DNA from: an uncultured Clostridia bacterium
GTDB lineage: Bacteria > Bacillota > Clostridia > Oscillospirales > Oscillospiraceae
Assembly: GCA_946539175.1 (NCBI GenBank)
Contig: CAMNHH010000034.1
Location: forward strand, 1-16,037
Direction: 5' to 3'
DNA: 16,037 bases
Part shown: piece by piece, positions 14,067 through 16,037 of the stretch
Layout of the letters: each line of letters opens with the position of its first letter
Position numbering within the stretch: position 1 is the first letter of the stretch
Notes under the pieces: model-generated
What the model saw: the letters and a program-made list of their open reading frames with translations, nothing else
Databases searched by the model: none
Told to the model about the DNA's origin: nothing
Made by a program: the position numbers and the translations under genes

Positions 14067-14962
14067 GGGCATCAGGGGATACGCCCGCCTGTAGCGGCGA
14101 GCATCGCTCGCCACTGGCCCCCCGCTCCGAAGAGTCACCAGTCACCAGTCACCAGTCACCAGGGGACGGGAGAACTGTCAACTGTCCACTGTCAACTGTC
14201 AACTGTCAGCTTCCCCCCGCCTGGGACGAGCTGCTTGCCCATCCCTTTGACCGTCCGCCCCACAGAGATACCCTGGCGGCGGCGGAGGCCGCGTCCCTTC
14301 TGGAGACCGTCTATCCGCCCCGGGCGGACTGGTTCGCCGCCCTGCGGCTGACCCCGCCGGAGCGGGTCCGGGTGGTGATTCTGGGCCAGGACCCCTACCA
14401 CGAGCCGGGGCAGGCCATGGGCCTGGCCTTTTCGGTGCGGGACGGGGTGAAGCTGCCCCCCTCCCTGCGCAACATCTACAGGGAACTGGAAAGCGACCTG
14501 GGGCTGCCCGCTCCCGAAACAGGGGACCTGAGCCCCTGGGCGGAGCAGGGCGTTCTGCTGCTGAACACGGTGCTCACCGTGGCGGCGGGCCGGGCCAACA
14601 GCCACAAGAACCTGGGCTGGCAGGCCCTCACCCGGGAAATCATCGCCGCCGTGTCCCGCCTGCCCCAGCCCGTGGCCTTCGTCCTCTGGGGCGCCCCGGC
14701 CCAGAGGGCCTATGCGGAAGGATCAGGGATCAGGCAACCGGGAACAGGCCCGCATGCAGGGACAAGCCTTGCTTGTACGCCCGACCCGGCAAGCGGCAAA
14801 ATGCTCAATTCTCAAGCTCCCCGCCTGATCCTCACCGCCCCCCATCCCAGCCCCCTGTCCGCCTACCGGGGCTTCTTCGGCAGCAGGCCCTTTTCCCAAA
14901 TCAACGCTTTCCTGAGCGCCAACGGGGAAGCCCCCATCCGGTGGACGGAAGGAAGCCCGTAA
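14063..14962 (+). CDS. ung: Uracil-DNA glycosylase (family 1) with repeat-derived extension and insertion
   Basis: Removes uracil from DNA in base excision repair. Conserved parts: AWDELLAHPF (53-62), GQDPYHEPGQAMGLAFSV (108-125) with catalytic Asp110, LLLNTVLTV (165-173), and HPSPLSAYRGFFGSRPF (261-277) with the catalytic His261. At 299 residues it is much longer than the family's 220-230. The extra length is in two places. Residues 1-50 are encoded by a small hairpin repeat plus AGTCACC and AACTGTC heptamer arrays. Between LWGAPAQ and LILTAPHPSP there are 40 residues where E. coli Ung has about 12; this stretch holds a second hairpin repeat and GGATCAG units. The frame stays open through both. 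The ATG at 14063 overlaps the xpaC stop (ATGA), has a weak GGAAG site, and is the only ATG, GTG or TTG before the conserved part. Confidence 0.92.
   Translation: MRASGDTPACSGEHRSPLAPRSEESPVTSHQSPGDGRTVNCPLSTVNCQLPPAWDELLAHPFDRPPHRDTLAAAEAASLLETVYPPRADWFAALRLTPPERVRVVILGQDPYHEPGQAMGLAFSVRDGVKLPPSLRNIYRELESDLGLPAPETGDLSPWAEQGVLLLNTVLTVAAGRANSHKNLGWQALTREIIAAVSRLPQPVAFVLWGAPAQRAYAEGSGIRQPGTGPHAGTSLACTPDPASGKMLNSQAPRLILTAPHPSPLSAYRGFFGSRPFSQINAFLSANGEAPIRWTEGSP
14090..14112 (+). repeat. Small palindromic repeat, copy B (within ung 5' coding region)
   Basis: It begins TGTAGCGGCGAGC and forms a perfect 7-bp stem, GGCGAGC-atc-GCTCGCC (14096-14112). It matches copy A (2324-2302, minus) at 18 of 23 positions and copy C (14755) at 14 of 23. 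Relative to copy C, two stem pairs change from G-C to A-T on both sides, which is compensatory. Confidence 0.7.
14133..14160 (+). repeat. Heptamer array AGTCACC x4 (within ung 5' coding region)
   Basis: Four exact 7-bp units. Read in the ung frame they give SPVTSHQSP-type residues. Because 7 is not a multiple of 3, a gain or loss of one unit would shift the ung frame. Confidence 0.9.
14173..14207 (+). repeat. Heptamer array AACTGTC x5 (within ung 5' coding region)
   Basis: Five 7-bp units; the third is CACTGTC and the others are exact. It lies 12 bp after the AGTCACC array and ends 12 bp before the first conserved Ung codons. It encodes TVNCPLSTVNCQ-like residues. Confidence 0.9.
14711..14820 (+). 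repeat. In-frame repeat insertion inside ung (copy C plus heptamers)
   Basis: Approximate limits. It contains GGATCAG x2 (14720-14733), a hairpin repeat at 14755-14777 (starting TGCAGGGACAAGC, stem ACAAGC-ctt-GCTTGT), then CGCCCGACC, also seen at the recJ end of copy A, and two degenerate units CTCAATT/CTCAAGC (14804-14817). It accounts for the roughly 28 extra residues compared with E. coli Ung. The exact junctions cannot be fixed without an uninterrupted relative. Confidence 0.65.
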
Positions 14963-14974
14963 TCGGGGTTTGTG

Positions 14975-15009
14975 GGGCGCTTGCAAACGCCCTGCAGCGG
15001 CGCGTCGCC
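14975..15009 (+). repeat. Hairpin and truncated palindromic repeat downstream of ung
   Basis: GGGCG-8 nt-CGCCC (14975-14992) is followed by TGCAGCGGCG then CGTCGCC (14993-15009). The first ten bases match copy B at nine positions and the remainder looks like a shortened stem. There is no T-tract, so it is not a clear terminator. The 81-bp gap to the next gene has no other recognisable signal. Confidence 0.45.
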
Positions 15010-15043
15010 AAATCCGAATCTACGCCGCGGAAAGGAGTCCCGT

Positions 15044-15400
15044 ATGAAACGTATTCTTTGCAGCCTCGCCCTGCTCTGTCTGCTGCTGGCGGGCTGCCAG
15101 ACCCCCCGGGAGGGGCCCTCCCTGGCGGGCAGCTGGGTCAACGCGGGGCAGTATTCCCCGGGACGGGAATTTGTGGAGACCATGACCCTGCTGGAAAACG
15201 GCAGCGTGACGGTACATCTGGAATACCGGGGCGCCGACTACGCCACCCTGGAGGGCACCTGGACCGCGGAGGGGAACGTCCTGTCCGTGGACTTCACGGA
15301 TCCCGACACCCGGGACAGGGTCTATACCTACGCGCTGACGGAGAGCAGTCTGACCCTTACCGGCGACGGCAAAGACGTTACTTATCAGCGACAGAACTGA
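15044..15400 (+). CDS. Small lipocalin-like lipoprotein, function unknown
   Basis: 118 residues from the ATG at 15044, with AAAGGAG at 15031-15037; an earlier in-frame ATG at 14972 would add an Arg/Pro-rich leader before the signal peptide and was rejected. The signal peptide ends in LLAGC with Cys18 as the lipidated residue. The mature part is a small all-beta domain: GSWVNAGQY, then ETMTLLENGSVTVHLEY, then LEGTWTAEGNVLSVDF, and a last strand ending TYQRQN. This G-x-W ... G-x-W/NxL pattern is common in clostridial lipocalin-like lipoproteins and resembles the C-terminal domain of the large lipoprotein at 8326-9924. The function is unknown. It follows ung on the same strand; no promoter was recognised. 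Confidence 0.82.
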   Translation: MKRILCSLALLCLLLAGCQTPREGPSLAGSWVNAGQYSPGREFVETMTLLENGSVTVHLEYRGADYATLEGTWTAEGNVLSVDFTDPDTRDRVYTYALTESSLTLTGDGKDVTYQRQN

Positions 15401-15420
15401 ACCCGTACCGTGCAAATTGA

Positions 15421-15542
15421 GATTTGTCGATTAGGCAATAGGGATTAGGCAATAGGCAATAGGAGCGCGAAGGATACATCGCGGCTTCGCCGTTCTCCTA
15501 TTGCCTATTCAACTATTGCCTATTGCCTCACCCAGACAAATC
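15421..15542. repeat. 122-bp inverted-repeat element built of CAATAGG heptamers (MITE-like)
   Basis: The outer ends GATTTGTC (15421-15428) and GACAAATC (15535-15542) are exact inverted repeats. The left arm is five 7-bp units, GATTAGG and CAATAGG mixed (15429-15463). The right arm holds the complementary CTATTGC units. The arms share a 15-bp perfect inverted repeat (15451-15465 with 15495-15509), and the loop contains GCGAAG...CTTCGC (15467-15490). GATTTGT also occurs directly at 15421 and 15545, which could be a 7-bp target duplication. There is no coding frame. It lies between the small lipoprotein and the aminopeptidase gene; a role as a transcript-end hairpin is possible but there is no T-tract. 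Confidence 0.7.
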
Positions 15543-15580
15543 CCGATTTGTAATAATAGAATCAAAGGAGAAAGAAACCC

Positions 15581-16037
15581 ATGAAACAAAGTGTTCTTCG
15601 CAGCTACGCCCGTCTCATTGCCCGGGTGGGCGTCAACATCCAGAAGGGCCAGGAGGTCATCATCAACTGCGATCTGGATCAGCCCAGGTTTGTGGAGCTG
15701 CTGGTGGACGAGTGCTACAAGGCCGGCGCCAAAAAGGTGACGGTGGAGTTCAGCTACCAGCCCCTGCAGAAGCTCCACGTGCGGCACCGCAGCGTCACCA
15801 CCATGGCCAAGGTGGAGGAGTGGGAGAAGGCCCGCTTCCAGCACTATACCCAGATCCTGCCCTGCCGGATCTACCTGACCAGCGAGGACCCCGACGGCCT
15901 CAAGGGCATCAATCAGGAGAAGATGGCCAAGGCCTCCAAGAAGCGCTACCCCATCATCAAGCCCTATCGGGACGCCATGGACAACAAGTACCAGTGGTGC
16001 ATCGCCGCGGTGCCCGGCGTCGCCTGGGCCAAGAAGC
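15581..16037 (+). CDS. Aminopeptidase, M29 family (5' part only)
   Basis: 152 codons before the window ends; full M29 enzymes have about 370-410 residues. The start at 15581 follows AAAGGAG (15564-15570) by 10 bp. Recognisable N-terminal features are YARLIARVGVNIQKGQEVIINCD, the pattern of AmpS/PepS-type cytosolic metallopeptidases (a VGxNxQKGQ turn), then FVELLVDECYKAGAKKVTVEF and a later segment AVPGVAWAKK, where the family usually has a PT-x-xWA motif. The metal ligands lie in the missing part, so activity cannot be judged. These enzymes remove N-terminal residues from peptides in the cytosol. No clear promoter was found; the heptamer inverted-repeat element sits directly upstream. Confidence 0.9.
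   Translation, partial: MKQSVLRSYARLIARVGVNIQKGQEVIINCDLDQPRFVELLVDECYKAGAKKVTVEFSYQPLQKLHVRHRSVTTMAKVEEWEKARFQHYTQILPCRIYLTSEDPDGLKGINQEKMAKASKKRYPIIKPYRDAMDNKYQWCIAAVPGVAWAKK

Noticed and set aside
12849..14138. Minus-strand open frame opposite the XpaC-like gene
   Set aside because: No family resemblance; codon shadow of a gene with a good start, membrane segments and family core.
14133..14207. Possible CRISPR array
   Set aside because: Units are 7 bp in direct tandem with no spacers, and no cas genes are present.
15515..15556. Promoter for the aminopeptidase gene using TTGCCT and TAATAA
   Set aside because: The possible boxes are not 16-18 bp apart and the TTGCC sequence is part of the heptamer array.
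1..16037. tRNA or rRNA genes
   Set aside because: I saw no cloverleaf-like segments with TTCRA loops or CCA ends, nor any rRNA sequence.

Overview
The window looks like chromosomal core DNA from a GC-rich, low-copy-repeat Firmicute, most likely a gut Oscillospiraceae/Ruminococcaceae-type Clostridium. This is inference from gene content and sequence style: strong AGGAGG ribosome binding sites, TTGACA-17-TATAAT sigma-A promoters, the infC-rpmI-rplT operon, a recJ-relA neighbourhood, a PPi-type phosphofructokinase, acidic clostridial lipoproteins with Thr/Ala/Pro linkers, and high GC at third codon positions that leaves long meaningless open frames on the opposite strand.

Layout. Minus strand 1-5972: the stringent-response enzyme RelA (3' end cut by the window), RecJ exonuclease, and a uracil permease behind an attenuator-type leader. 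From a divergent promoter region at about 5973-6275, the plus strand carries a two-gene operon, malQ (4-alpha-glucanotransferase) and a GreA-family transcript cleavage factor, 6276-8262. Minus strand 8326-12744: a large lipoprotein with a duplicated beta-domain, the translation operon infC-rpmI-rplT (with a promoter, a leader terminator and a probable ATC start for infC), and a PPi-type phosphofructokinase. A second divergent region (12745-12944) starts the plus-strand block: an XpaC-like membrane protein, uracil-DNA glycosylase (ung), a small lipoprotein and the beginning of an M29 aminopeptidase.

The genes are housekeeping genes; the unusual content is a set of small repeats. At four places (2197-2279, 14133-14207, 14720-14733 and 15429-15530) there are tandem arrays whose unit differs from site to site (AAGTATG, TCAATTC, AGTCACC, AACTGTC, GGATCAG, CAATAGG) but whose period is always 7 bp. 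Three of these sites also carry a small hairpin with a shared core (TGYAGSGRC followed by RAGC-loop-GCTY). Two such composites lie inside the ung reading frame: one encodes the first ~50 residues, the other adds about 28 residues between the LWG strand and the HPSPLSA loop. Both keep the frame open. This resembles in principle the in-frame palindromic elements of Rickettsia and is the best candidate here for an undescribed system.

Regulatory structure is well preserved: seven sigma-A-like promoters with exactly 17-bp spacers, four intrinsic terminators at gene ends, and two terminators placed in leaders (uraA and infC).
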